A stretch of DNA of 64,000 nucleotides, from the NCBI RefSeq assembly GCF_032883915.1, contig NZ_CP120717.1, positions 5,286,501 to 5,350,500 of the forward strand, in the 5' to 3' direction. The stretch comes from Endozoicomonas sp. 8E. Lineage in GTDB: Bacteria > Pseudomonadota > Gammaproteobacteria > Pseudomonadales > Endozoicomonadaceae. The number at the start of each line of letters is the position of its first letter. Positions within the stretch are counted from its first letter, which is position 1. Shown one piece after another: positions 17,034 through 28,500 of this stretch. Under the pieces are notes generated by a model, which saw only the letters and a program-made list of their open reading frames with translations, was not told the origin of the DNA and ran no database searches. A program made the position numbers and the translations under genes.

Positions 17034-18458
17034 TCAACTCACAGAGGATTCCAGCCCCCTGACGTAACCGGCCAGCTCATCAAGCAGAGCCTGCTGTGCG
17101 ACAGAAGCCATCCCCTGGGCTTCATCCATGGCCTGCCAGAACGAGCCAAAGCCGAGAATCCGGTCGTCACCGTCAGACAGTCTCAGCTTTCGATAAGATT
17201 CCCAGGTTTCCAACTCTTCGACATCCAGTGTCTCTGGATAATGTCGTGCCCGGTAACGAAACAACATGTCATCCAATCGCGCATCATCGAAAGAAAAGCC
17301 CAGTCTCGCCAGACAGGGAGGCTCCGAAGATCTGATCACCTGCATTCGCTCTTTATCTTCATCAGAGAAAAAACCACCTGTGTAGATCATCTGATCCGGA
17401 TCGCTGGAAGTGCTTTCTGGCACAGAGTCAAATACCCGCTGAACCTTCTGCATCACTTGTGGATGTTGCAGCAGCCATTCCCTGTGACTGGAACACGCAT
17501 TCAGATCTATCCCCAGTCGCTGCTGATCCTCAGACCTGAGTACCTTCAAGGGAGCCACTACCGGGCATTTATTGATATGCACCACTTTCAGAGCAATCCT
17601 TTCCTGCCCTTCTCTGGCAGGTGAGAATAAACGCGCCTGTAACTCTTCCACCGACAGGTCCATCAGAACTTCAGGGTCAACAGACAAGTCGTAAACCACC
17701 ACCCCATTGCGATTAACGGGATGCATGGCAACAGGCATCACGACAGCAAGACAGTGCTTCTGGGCACCAAACATACCGGAGACATGGACAACAGCCTCTT
17801 TTTTCATCAGATTCAGCTGCTGGGAAACGTTTCTCTTATTGCGAAGATTCAAGATAAAGTTGAAGACTCGGGGTTGTCGGTCACGTATTAAACGCGCCAT
17901 CGCTATAGTTGCTCTCACATCAGACAAAGCGTCATGAGCATCGCCATGTTCAATCCCGTTTGCCCGGGTCAGTTCTTCCAGCTTATAACTGTTAAAACCA
18001 TCTTCTCTTTTGGGCCAGACAATACCTTCAGGCCTCAGGGCAGCTGTCAGCCTCACCAGATCGATGAGATCCCAGCGACTGTTTCCGTTCTGCCACTCCC
18101 TGGCGTAGGGATCATAAAAGTTTCGATATAGGCTGTTACGAGTCACTTCATCATCAAAGCGAATGGAGTTGTAGCCTGCGGCACAGGTTCCGGGCTCCAC
18201 CAGCTCGGCATGAATCTGACGAATAAACTCCGGCTCAGCCACTCCCCTTTCGTTGACAACCTGTGGTGTCAGACCGGTGACCAGACAGGCCATGGGATGA
18301 GCCAGATGATCCGGAGGTAGCTTACAGAAGATATTGAGAGGCTCCCCGATTTCATTCAACTCGGCATCGGTTCTGATACCAGCGAACTGGCAAGGCCAAT
18401 CCGTCGCAGGATCGGTTCCAAAAGTTTCATAATCGTGCCAGTAAAAACTTCTCAGCAT
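17034..18458 (-). CDS. sbcB: Exodeoxyribonuclease I
   Basis: 474 residues from MLRSFYWHDYETFG, with AGGAG 5 nt upstream. The DEDD exonuclease motifs are visible: HDYETFG (D and E), YNSIRFDDEVTRN, and HDALSDVRATIAMARL (H and D). The length is typical. The enzyme degrades single-stranded DNA 3' to 5' and acts in recombination and mismatch repair in the cytoplasm. It follows yigZ immediately (stop 18461-18463, start 18458), so the two are co-translated. Confidence 0.95.
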   Translation of the reverse strand: MLRSFYWHDYETFGTDPATDWPCQFAGIRTDAELNEIGEPLNIFCKLPPDHLAHPMACLVTGLTPQVVNERGVAEPEFIRQIHAELVEPGTCAAGYNSIRFDDEVTRNSLYRNFYDPYAREWQNGNSRWDLIDLVRLTAALRPEGIVWPKREDGFNSYKLEELTRANGIEHGDAHDALSDVRATIAMARLIRDRQPRVFNFILNLRNKRNVSQQLNLMKKEAVVHVSGMFGAQKHCLAVVMPVAMHPVNRNGVVVYDLSVDPEVLMDLSVEELQARLFSPAREGQERIALKVVHINKCPVVAPLKVLRSEDQQRLGIDLNACSSHREWLLQHPQVMQKVQRVFDSVPESTSSDPDQMIYTGGFFSDEDKERMQVIRSSEPPCLARLGFSFDDARLDDMLFRYRARHYPETLDVEELETWESYRKLRLSDGDDRILGFGSFWQAMDEAQGMASVAQQALLDELAGYVRGLESSVS

Positions 18459-18460
18459 GT

Positions 18461-19099
18461 TCACTCCTGCCAATTTAATGCAATCTTCCCCTTCAGGGAT
18501 TCAGTAATTCTGGAAGTAAAGCCCATCCGGTTCACTTCAGGCAATTCAACCTGGATAACAACCTGGTCGGTATAGTCACAATCAATGATCTGTCCTGACA
18601 AAGATTCGAGCCAGTGTCGAAAAGCCTGTTCACTGGCATAATCGAGCACTGCGGTTCCGCGAACCATGGGGACACATTCAACCACAGGTAACTGTTCGAC
18701 GGCGGCCTGAACTGACGCACCATAAGCCCGAACCAATCCTCCGGCTCCCAACCTGGTACCACCAAAGTAGCGTACCACGACGGCAGCGACTTCTCCGATT
18801 TGACGATGCTGCAAAACATTTAGCATGGGCTTGCCAGCCGTGCCACCGGGTTCACCGTCATCATCAAATCCCATGACGGTATTCCCCTCGGGAGGGCCCG
18901 CTATAAAAGCCAGACAATGATGGGAGGCGTCAGGAAACTGTTTTCTCAGAGATTGCTGGAAGGAGAGTGCTTCGGCTCTTGAGGTCACTCTGGACAGGAA
19001 AGTAATAAAACGGCTTCGCTTGACTTCCGTTTCCCGCTCAAAAGAGGTTTCGGGTAAGAGGTCTGGCACCCGATAGCGGCCAGAGGGCTGGCTGGACAT
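18461..19099 (-). CDS. yigZ: YigZ/IMPACT-family protein
   Basis: 212 residues. The UPF0029 signature is clear: FDDDGEPGGTAGKPMLNVL and VVVRYFGGTRLGAGGLVRAYG. A C-terminal ferredoxin-like domain follows. IMPACT relatives act in translation control in eukaryotes; the bacterial function is not settled. The gene abuts sbcB. Confidence 0.93.
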   Translation of the reverse strand: MSSQPSGRYRVPDLLPETSFERETEVKRSRFITFLSRVTSRAEALSFQQSLRKQFPDASHHCLAFIAGPPEGNTVMGFDDDGEPGGTAGKPMLNVLQHRQIGEVAAVVVRYFGGTRLGAGGLVRAYGASVQAAVEQLPVVECVPMVRGTAVLDYASEQAFRHWLESLSGQIIDCDYTDQVVIQVELPEVNRMGFTSRITESLKGKIALNWQE

Positions 19100-19193
19100 T
19101 CAATTCTCTTGTTGCACTCAGGGCGATGCGAATGCACAAGATAAAGCAGAAAACAATCAACCCATTGATCGTCGACCGTATTTTCCGCAAAGT

Positions 19194-19562
19194 CTATGGG
19201 CACTCACTGAAAGAAAAGTACTCCTTGAGTACTTCAACCAGATCAATAATATCATGCCCTGCAGTAACAATACTGTAGCCAGAATCAAAAAACTCCGGAC
19301 CCACGTCAGGCTTGCACCAGTGACACCGGGCATCAAAGTCAATATAGTTTTTCTCTTCATCCGGGCCAGGCAGCTTAATTCTCATACTGTAAACCGCACC
19401 AATGAGAACCGGTACCGTACTGATGAGCATCAGACCATTGCTGCTGATATTGCCAATACTTCCCATTTCCTTGAGCGTGTTCCTGTTGTAAACGGTCAAA
19501 TAATCATTCAACTGGTGACGCTTGATGCTGCGACGCTCCTTGCCGCGTGGGACCATAGACAT
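19194..19562 (-). CDS. PilZ-domain protein, probable c-di-GMP receptor
   Basis: 122 residues, essentially one PilZ domain. The c-di-GMP binding elements are visible: RRSIKRHQL near residue 10 (RxxxR-type) and GNISSNGLM near 38 (D/NxSxxG). AGGA lies about 9 nt upstream of the ATG. Single-domain PilZ proteins act as adaptors for motility or exopolysaccharide control. It is downstream of the giant gene on the same strand with 35 bp between them and might be co-transcribed. Confidence 0.85.
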   Translation of the reverse strand: MSMVPRGKERRSIKRHQLNDYLTVYNRNTLKEMGSIGNISSNGLMLISTVPVLIGAVYSMRIKLPGPDEEKNYIDFDARCHWCKPDVGPEFFDSGYSIVTAGHDIIDLVEVLKEYFSFSECP

Positions 19563-19597
19563 AATCTGTATTCCTTTACTGCCCTATCTGTAAAAAT

Positions 19598-22500
19598 TTA
19601 AACCAGAACCTTGTACAACTTGCTCTGCCTTAACTCACTCTGTTTCAGCATTAACTCCTGCTCTCGCTCTGTGATCTTTTTTTGTTCCCTGGCAAAGGCA
19701 TCAAACTGCTGCATTAATGCTCTTTCCACTTCATCCACACAGTCCTTGAACTCGTTTTTGACCGGGTGCTGGCACAATTTGACGGCACGATCCAGCTCAG
19801 CCTGCCGCTTACTGAGGGAAGCAGCCTGGGTCTGCAAGCTGTTCAACTGAGCTTTGTTGGATATATAACCGTCTTTAATCTTGAAATGACCTTCGGCCTT
19901 ATCGCAATCCATAACGTTCTGACTGGTATTCCCAATCAGCGTCCACTGACCTTGCGGCCCCTTCCTCCGCCACCTGAACTTTTGAGGGTTGGCAGCGAAC
20001 TCTTTAAGTCGACCGAAACCCATCGCTTTGATTACGTCAGGACCAACGGGATTCTTGTACAGAGACAGCCGCAGCGTCGAATCAAGATCAACACATTGAG
20101 TGATCACGGCCATCATCCGCTTTTCTAATGCTTCAAGATCTGCTCGTTTAATTTGATAAACAATAACTTTCATGACAGCCTTCATCATATCGCTGTACGC
20201 TCTCCGAATGGTGGCCTCCGTTTGCATCGCTTCCCGCGCCCCCCCTCCACCACTCAGCTTTCGCCTGCTGGCCTGTAGGGAAGCCATAATATCCTCGAAA
20301 AGCTTAGCGCCCAGAGCTTTGTCATTTAAACTCTTCACAACATTGTGGAGTTCAGTGATTCTCGTAAGAGCTTCTTCTAAAGCGGCATCGCTCTCACGGA
20401 TCAATTTTTTATTGGTCTCAGACACCATGTCTTTGCCGTCAAGCTTAATGCCTTCGCTCTTTAACTGCTTGAAGTAACCACTAAGGCGCTCACGCATGGG
20501 TTTTGCATCCGCTGTTTCAAGCAGATCCTCCTGATAGGTTCCCGGCAGAACAAATCGCCTCTCAGTCGACTTGAGAAAGCGCGTGACTTCTGACTTGAGG
20601 GTACGGGTCACGACAGGCACCGCTTCTGTGGGAATGCCTGCTGCTTTCAAGTCCAGACCATCCACCAGGCTGACCGCTTCATCATTCAGCCAGTGATGCT
20701 CCGCGGCATACACTCTATCCAGATGACTGTTGGTTCTGGCCTGCATCAACTCTTTCTCACAGCTCAGGGTATGATGACTTTTCTCACGACTGGCAATATC
20801 CACAGCCACAAGTTCGAGCCATGCATTCTTACAGACCCACTGGCGGACTTTCAGTTCAATCAGCTCCTGAAATGCTTCTGGAGAGAGACCCAACTCTGCC
20901 CACTCTTTTTTAGCCATCTCAGCCAGTTGGGCTCTTATTTGTGGCAGGCTCTGCAAATAACCACTCTCGCCTTCTTCCGATTTCTGAACAGGGAAGGTAA
21001 CTGTTTGCTCAACCACTTTTTTCAAAGCGGAAGAGGCGTTATCAATGCCCTCAGGAAACAGATTTTCTTCAGCCTGCATGGACTCATCCAACGCGTTCAG
21101 AGCCTGAGCAAATGCCTCTTTCTGTTCGTCGGCACCTTTGATGTCTTTAACCGCATCCAGATCCACCGCCATGAACACCCTTTGAGCCTTGTGCAAGTCC
21201 TTGCTGTCGCGGGTAAGACGGCCAAGCTGCTGAACCAGATAGTTCTCATTGGCTTCACCACCGGCCTGACCCACCAGCCCATGAAAAATACCTACACTGG
21301 CACTCCCCTGGGGCATGTCAGTGCCCACAGACTGGGCTTTACTCAAGTAACCATCGGTACTCTGTCCACCCATACGCCTGAGCTGAGTAATGGCTTCCCG
21401 GGAAGCTGAAGCGCCCTGCCCATAGACCGGATCATCCTGATACTGCATCTGCAGATTCTTATCATGGTCATAGTAAATCACAGACTTCTGAACGCCCCCC
21501 ATGGCCAGTCGTTCCTGGTTCAAAATCCGACTCATCTGGTGCGCCTTTGTCGTACACTCATCACCCGGCTCAGCGCCATCAAAGAAAATAATCTGGGGCT
21601 CTGGGCCTACCCTGTGCAGAACATCCGTCAGCATCTTGTTCCTGCCCTCAGGGTCGGAAGAGCTGAAAAACACCGGTTCTGCCAGAGAAATAAAGTGCCA
21701 GAAACGCTGATTGGTGGTCACCGGGTCTGTTCTTGCTTTGTGACGCACTTCTTCTGCACTGCCTGAAGCACTGGCCAAAGCTGCACAGTACACGGTTCCC
21801 AGAGTTGCTGAGAGTAGATGCCGGGCTTTACATCCAAACAGAAATTCAGAATGTTTCAGATTGATACTTCGGGGCTCTACTTCAAAGGCATAGCCAAGCC
21901 CTCTGATCAACGCTTGCACGGTCTGAGCCACTGAGATTGACTCAGCTTCGGTATGAGGCACCATCTCACTGTCAAACTCGTCGGCAAACACCATGGAGTT
22001 TTTGAGCAAGTCAAGACAGGCATCCAGTTTTGCCAGTATCGCCTGCTTATCCTGAATGAAACCTTCAGCGTCCAACAAGGCCTGCTTCAGATGCATCAGA
22101 ATCTGAACGTCTGTGATTGAGGCCCCCACAGGGACTCGCCCCTGAGTCAACAATGATTCTCTGTCACTAATCGCTGTACCGGCAGGTAACCCCAGCAGGG
22201 TATTCTCAACCTCCACCAGCCTGGCGACGGATAACTCACAGGGAGGCGCAAAGCAGGTTTCAAGATTCAATCGACGATAGTCCTGCCCCTTGTGGGCATA
22301 ATACTCACGCAAACCTTTATCCAGTTCTGCCTGGTTGGTCTTCGGAGCCATAACAATAACCGAACGGTCCGTATCAGCACCTAGCTGGGCAGAAGCATGA
22401 TCCGTCAGCGCCAGCAGCAGTGTACTTTTACCGTAGCCAGTGCCTTTATGAGACATCATCGCGACTTCATGGCCATTGGCCCATTGGCTGACACCGTCCA

Positions 22501-25500
22501 GTGTGACAGCCAGTTCGTCGGCCTGATCGGGTGACAAGACAATGTGATGCCTCCTTTCAAACGACAAAAGGGCCAGGTTTTTAGTATCCAGCAAGGTATT
22601 CTCGTAACTGCTGATTCGGTTATTCAGATTGCTCTGTCTGGATGCCAGCAGAGCCATATCCAGATTCCATTCCTGACAACGCCGGATGTATTCGTGGGGC
22701 TCACTCACCTGTTCAAGGGCAGCAAAGTCCAGATCCACCAGCTCACTTTTAAGCGCCTCAAGGCGCTGACTTATCAGACTGCTCTGCTCAAGGTCAATAT
22801 CCACCAGCATCAGCTGCGACATGCGTTTGATAAACCCGTCAACATCATTACCACCCGGAGCCAATCCCTTCTCAAAGTTACGAATGGCATGATCCAGAAG
22901 CTCGCCATCAGAAAAAGCCTGCAAATCACTTTCAGAAGCATTACGAATGTAGCTGACCAGACCTTTTTCCAGAGCTTTTTTTAACTGAAGTGTACGGACA
23001 CAGTGCTTTCTGTTGTTGACCATGACCTTTTCAAAATGGCTCAAAACCGACTGCCTGTTGATTTTTAGCGCTTTCGGACCAGGCATCCCACGGGGTCCCC
23101 GGGTTTGCAACTCGCAACCAGAGTAGACTGACAGGTTTTTAAATACCTGTTCCTGAAACGCTTTCTGTTCTCCTTCAAGCGTTTTAATAACACTTTCAGT
23201 GACACCTTTAGTGACACTATGAGCACTATCATCCAGCAGCTCCCTCCTGGCTTTCAGAAACGCTTCACTGACATGGCCAAAACTGGCATTGACGGTAAAG
23301 ACCGAAAACTGTTCTGGATGAAACGTTTCCTGATGGGCACCGGTTTCAGGCTTCCTTGATTTTTCCTGAGCCACTTTTCTCACCACCGGAAGCTCAACAG
23401 GCAGGCTTCTGACACGCCCTTCACAGGGTGTGCAGGTAAAAGGCGGTTTCAGTAATTGATGATCCACTTCCTCAACAACTTTCTTGTAACATTCATCAAT
23501 TTGCTCGAGGGAAGCATTCGGTAGCCAGGTATTTTTCAGCGATTCAAGCTCAAGGACTTCAGGTGGATAATCTTTGCGCGCTCTTGATGGTGAAGTACTG
23601 TCTGGCTTCAGTAAGCAAGCTTTACTCAGTAAGTTCGCTTTAATCAGCTCGCCTCTGGGGTTTTCTCCCCGGATTGGCACCGGGATCAGTTGATGATTGG
23701 AACCCAACTCATACATAAAGCACTGCTGATCTGAAGGTGTTTTCTGAGCAACCAGCAGGACGGTTTGCCCTGAAGCACTCTTCAGGGGAATCCAGTCCCG
23801 CTTTTTTTCTCTCCCTTCAGTGCTGACCTGAAAGGGAACTTCAAAATTGGGATGCTCATGAAGAAAAGCAGGATCCAGAGACCAGGTTCGTCCATCCAGC
23901 TGAATCTGCCAGTGCTGACCCTTTTTGGAGTGAAACACCAGTGAAGGTCGGCATTGAGCACCTTCAGACAATTCAATGTATCGGTCACCGGTAACAAGGC
24001 TGGTTTTATGGAGAGCAATCTTATTAAAACCATTCATGAAACTGTTTATCAGACAGTCAGGGTTCTGGGTAAGAGCACTGACCCTGAAGCCAGCCTGAGT
24101 CTGAACATGACCTGAAGCTTCTGCCAGGGGTACCGGTGAATCTGGCTGAAAACAGGCAATTTCGGCTTGATGTGGATGTTCAACAGCTCGGGTAAAGTCA
24201 TGATCATGAGTAAGGCCCCTGAACTTCTGCTTCGGGTCGAGTCTCGTTTCCTGAGCCAGCAACTCTGAACACTGTCTTTCCAGCTTGTGCCTGCGCGTAT
24301 CTCTCTCTTTTCCGGTTTCGTAATTCTCTTTGTGCTGTTTGACAGCCATGGTCAGAACCAGTGATCCGGGTCTTTTCAGCTCCTTTTGAAGGGTTCTGAG
24401 CACCTTTGTCATGGTCGGTGTCGCGGGTAATCCAAATTCATCCCTGATTTGACTGAGCCCCACCAACGAGGCATCGGCATAGCTGAAGTCAACCCATTGC
24501 GTTGCCCCTGCTGCCAAATTTGCGGGTCCGGGTTGTTTAATAATCCCTTCATGCTGCTCCCGAAGACTGGACAGCAGAGTTAACAGTCTGTCACAGATCT
24601 GTGGATCCCTGACCATTTGCTCTTCCAGCGAATGCCCCGCCTGCGGCTTATGACCGCCTCCCAGCTGTTGATCCAGTCTGGCTTCCAACTCCGCCTTTTG
24701 ACATTCCGCCAGCTTCGATAAAAATACCCGGCCATGCTCGGGCACACTGCGTCTCAAACTGGGTGGCAGATGCTCTGAAGCCAATCGCTGAAGCGAGTAT
24801 TCATAGTGTTTTAAGAGCCGATGCCCTTCGTCTGGCTCCTTAATCGTTGCAATTTTTTGCTTCCAGGATTCATTCAGACGCTTTGAAGCTGATCTGGCCA
24901 GGACGCATAGGGCATGTGTATAGAACTCCCTGTCCAGATCTCCCGAACTCTGTGCCAACAGGGTACTCATATTGCTCAATTCCGAATCGACTATGGCTTC
25001 AGGATCTTCCGGGCCAGCAAGCGTATCAGGCTTCAAGGCTTCAAGAGAGGCTTCGAATCTGTTGACCTGAGCCTGAAAGTCTTCCTGTTTCCTGGCCAAT
25101 ACTTGTATATTGCCCCGGGTCAGGGAGATAGTCCGGTCAATCCGACGGGTAAACTCATCCACAAAAGGGCGATCCGGGGTCGCACCCAGGGCTTTTTGAT
25201 AAGCTTGATCGATAGACTCCAGCTCCATCAGGAATTGCTCATGGAGTGACATCACTTCTTTTCGGGAGCCGCTCCTGCCCGGAAAATCATCCGGACCGGT
25301 GAAATGATAAATTTCCCGTTCTTTTTCTGTCAGTTCCTGTCTGGAAGCCAGCTCAGACCAGGCTGAACTCATTTTTTGAATCAGGCCCGAAATAACAAAA
25401 GTTTCAGGGCCAGGATAAGCAAATTCTTCGCTTTTGATCTCAGAAACGACTGCCCCCAAATCTGTCCACTTGGGCAATGGAGATCCCAGAGTGAGATCAA

Positions 25501-28500
25501 AAGCTTCATCAGCGGATGAATCCAGGCGATCAGGTAACGGATCAGAATAAGCCGTTGAAGTAAAAGACTCCGCCTCGGAAAAGCCGTCCGTGGAAACAGA
25601 ATCTGACTCATAACCAGAGTCACCCTGATGACTGAAAACCTGAAGTGTTAATTGGGTGACCCGCTCAGATTCGCGCTCAAGGCTTTCATTAGCTTCAACT
25701 AATTCTTCACTTTTTAATATCAGGGCTCTCTCTTTCTCGTGAACCTGGGCTTCCAGATTACTTTTCCTTTCAGAAAGTGTTTCAACCCGTTCCTGCTCAA
25801 CTTCTAACTGGCTCTGAAGAGAGGCTTTGGCCTTAAGAGCTTCTTCTGATTGTTGCTCCACTTCTCTCTTTTTCTCTCTAACCTTGTAGAGCTCTTCCTG
25901 AGTTATATGCAGTTCGTCTTTTAAATGAAGGACTTCAGTGGAAAGCGTCTGGTTTTCAATACTCACAGCCTGAAGCACAGTCAGTTTCGATTGCAAAGCA
26001 TTTCGCTCCTGCTCCAGGTCACTGACAGCCTCTTCCAGCTTTATCTTTTCCTGATCCCGCTGGCGCTGTTCTTTCTCAAGACTCTCGGCCAGTTTTTGAT
26101 GAGCAAGTTCTTTCTCTTTCAATGCAAGAGTATGATTTGACGCTGCTTCTCTGGATTGATCAGTCAGGCTCTTTAATTCAGCTTTCAGGCTTTCAGCCTC
26201 GCTCTGAAGACGACTGACTTCTTCTTTCCTCTCCTCAAGGCCCAGAGATTTTTGCTGCAGTTCAAGATCTTTCGTCTTACCTTCCAGTTCAAGCTTTGAA
26301 ACCCGACTATCAACGTCATTTTTCAGATGCTGGAGTTTTTGCAACTGCTCTTTAAGACCAACGACGATCTCTTCTTGCGAGCTGGTAAGACGCTGCCTTT
26401 CTTCTTCCCAACCCAAAGCTTCATGCTTATGCCTGCTTTCCTGAAAAGCCAGATCTTTTTCAAGCTGACTGCTCCGACCTTGAGCCTCTTTCAACGCCCT
26501 TTCCTGTCTGACCCCCAGATCATCAACCTCACCCTTTAAGCTGTGGACCTCTTTTTGGCGACTCCTCAACAAGGCTTCCAGTTCGCTAACCCTTGTATCC
26601 AATATTTTCCTTTGTTCTCCTGCTGTCTCGGAAAGCGATTTAAAGTGATCCCTGTTTTCTTCAGCCAGACGAATCTGTCTTTTAAGATCAGCAGACTCCA
26701 GTGACTTCTCACTTTGCTCATCGTTAAGCTGCCTTTTCAGAGACTCCAGGGTGGTTTCTGCCTCTTCAAGACTGCCTCGCAAAAGGTTCAGCTCCTCGTT
26801 CTGCTTTAAGAAAGCGGTATGGGCCTGATCTTTCTCTTGCGTCAATGTTTTTACTTCCAGCTCCAACCTTCCATATTGTGTGCCCAGTTCGGTAGCCTCG
26901 CCCTCCAGAGTCAACACCCTGGTTTGACTTTCCCCGAGACTGTTTTTCAACGCCATCAACTGGTTATTTACGCGCTCAATGTTTTGTTCTTTCTGTTCGA
27001 GAGTGGCGTCTTTATGGGATAGCTCAAGCTTTGTCTTCCTGACCTCCTCCTGAGACGCAAGAAGTTGCTGATCAAGTCGTTGTTTTGTTTCAACCAGCTG
27101 GTCATGCTGGCTTTTCAAATCAGCAAACAGTTTTTCCCTGGCCTCCTCAATTCTGACTTTTTCTTTATCCCAGTCAGCTGAAGCAACTTCTGCCTTTTGC
27201 TCCAGTGTCTCGACCTGTAGCTTGAACTCATCTCGCTCCCGGGTGAGCCTCTCCATCTCAAGGGTATGCTGACTTTTCAGACTTTCTGCGCTGAGCTGAA
27301 GCCCCTGAAGCTGCTTCTTCACCTGATCTCTGTCGTAAGCAAGAGCATCTGACTCTGATTGAAAGTGGTCTCTTTTCTTTTCGGTCTCTTTAAGACGACT
27401 TTCCAGATCAGAAACTCTGGATCTCGAATCCCTGAGCTGGTTTTCCCATTGAGCTTTCTCAATCTCAGCGGCATCACTACCGCTTCGCAAATTTTTCTCA
27501 GCTTTCAAAAGCATTTGCTTTGCTTCATCTCGCTCTTGCTCAATTAAGCGAACGCTTTCTTCCAACTCAATGACTTTACTGTCACTCAATTCTTTCTGAG
27601 GTATTAGCTGTTGAACTCTATGCGTTAGTTTTTCAATAGTACGAACTTTATCGTCTACATCCTGGCTAAGCTCGGCCACTGTCTGTTGCTTTTCCTGAGT
27701 CCTTTGTTTAGCTTTTTCAATCTCACGCCTGAACTCATGCTCATTTTGTTCTTTTTGTTCGAGAATGGCGTCTTTATGGGATAGCTCAAGCTTTGTCTTC
27801 CTGACCTCCTCCTGAGACGCAAGAAGTTGCTGATCAAGTCGTTGTTTTGTTTCAACCAGCTGGTCATGCTGGCTTTTCAAATCAGCAAACAGTTTTTCCC
27901 TGGCCTCCTCAATTCTGACTTTTTCTTTATCCCAGTCAGCTGAAGCAACTTCTGCCTTTTGCTCCAGTGTCTCAACCTGTAGCTTAAACTCATCTCGCTC
28001 CCGGGTGAGCCTCTCCATCTCAAGGGTATGCTGACTTTTCAGACTTTCTGCACTGAGCTGAAGCTCCTGAAGCTGCTTCTTCACCTGATCTCTGTCGTAA
28101 GCAAAAGCATCTGACTCTGATTGAAAGTGGTCTCTTTTCTTTTCGGTCTCTTTAAGACGACTTTCCAGATCAGAAACTCTGGATCTCGAATCCCTGAGCT
28201 GGTTTTCCCATTGTTTTTTCTCAATCTCAGCGGCATCACTACCGCTTCGTAAATTTTTCTCAGCTTTCAGAAGTATTTGCTTTGCTTCATCTCGCTCCTG
28301 GGCAATTAACTGAACTCTCTCTTCCAACTCAATGACTTTATTGTCACTCAATTCTTTCTCAGGGATCAGTTGTTGAATTCTATGCGTGAGCTTTTCAATA
28401 GCACGAACTTGATCATCGACATTCTGGCTAAGCCCAACCACTGTCTGTTGCTTTTCCTGCGCTCTTTGATTGGCTTTTTCAATCTCGCGCCTGAATTCAA

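Noticed and set aside
20693-21409. 238-codon ORF opposite the giant gene
   Set aside because: It is a shadow of the helicase-like region; the sequence has no family resemblance.
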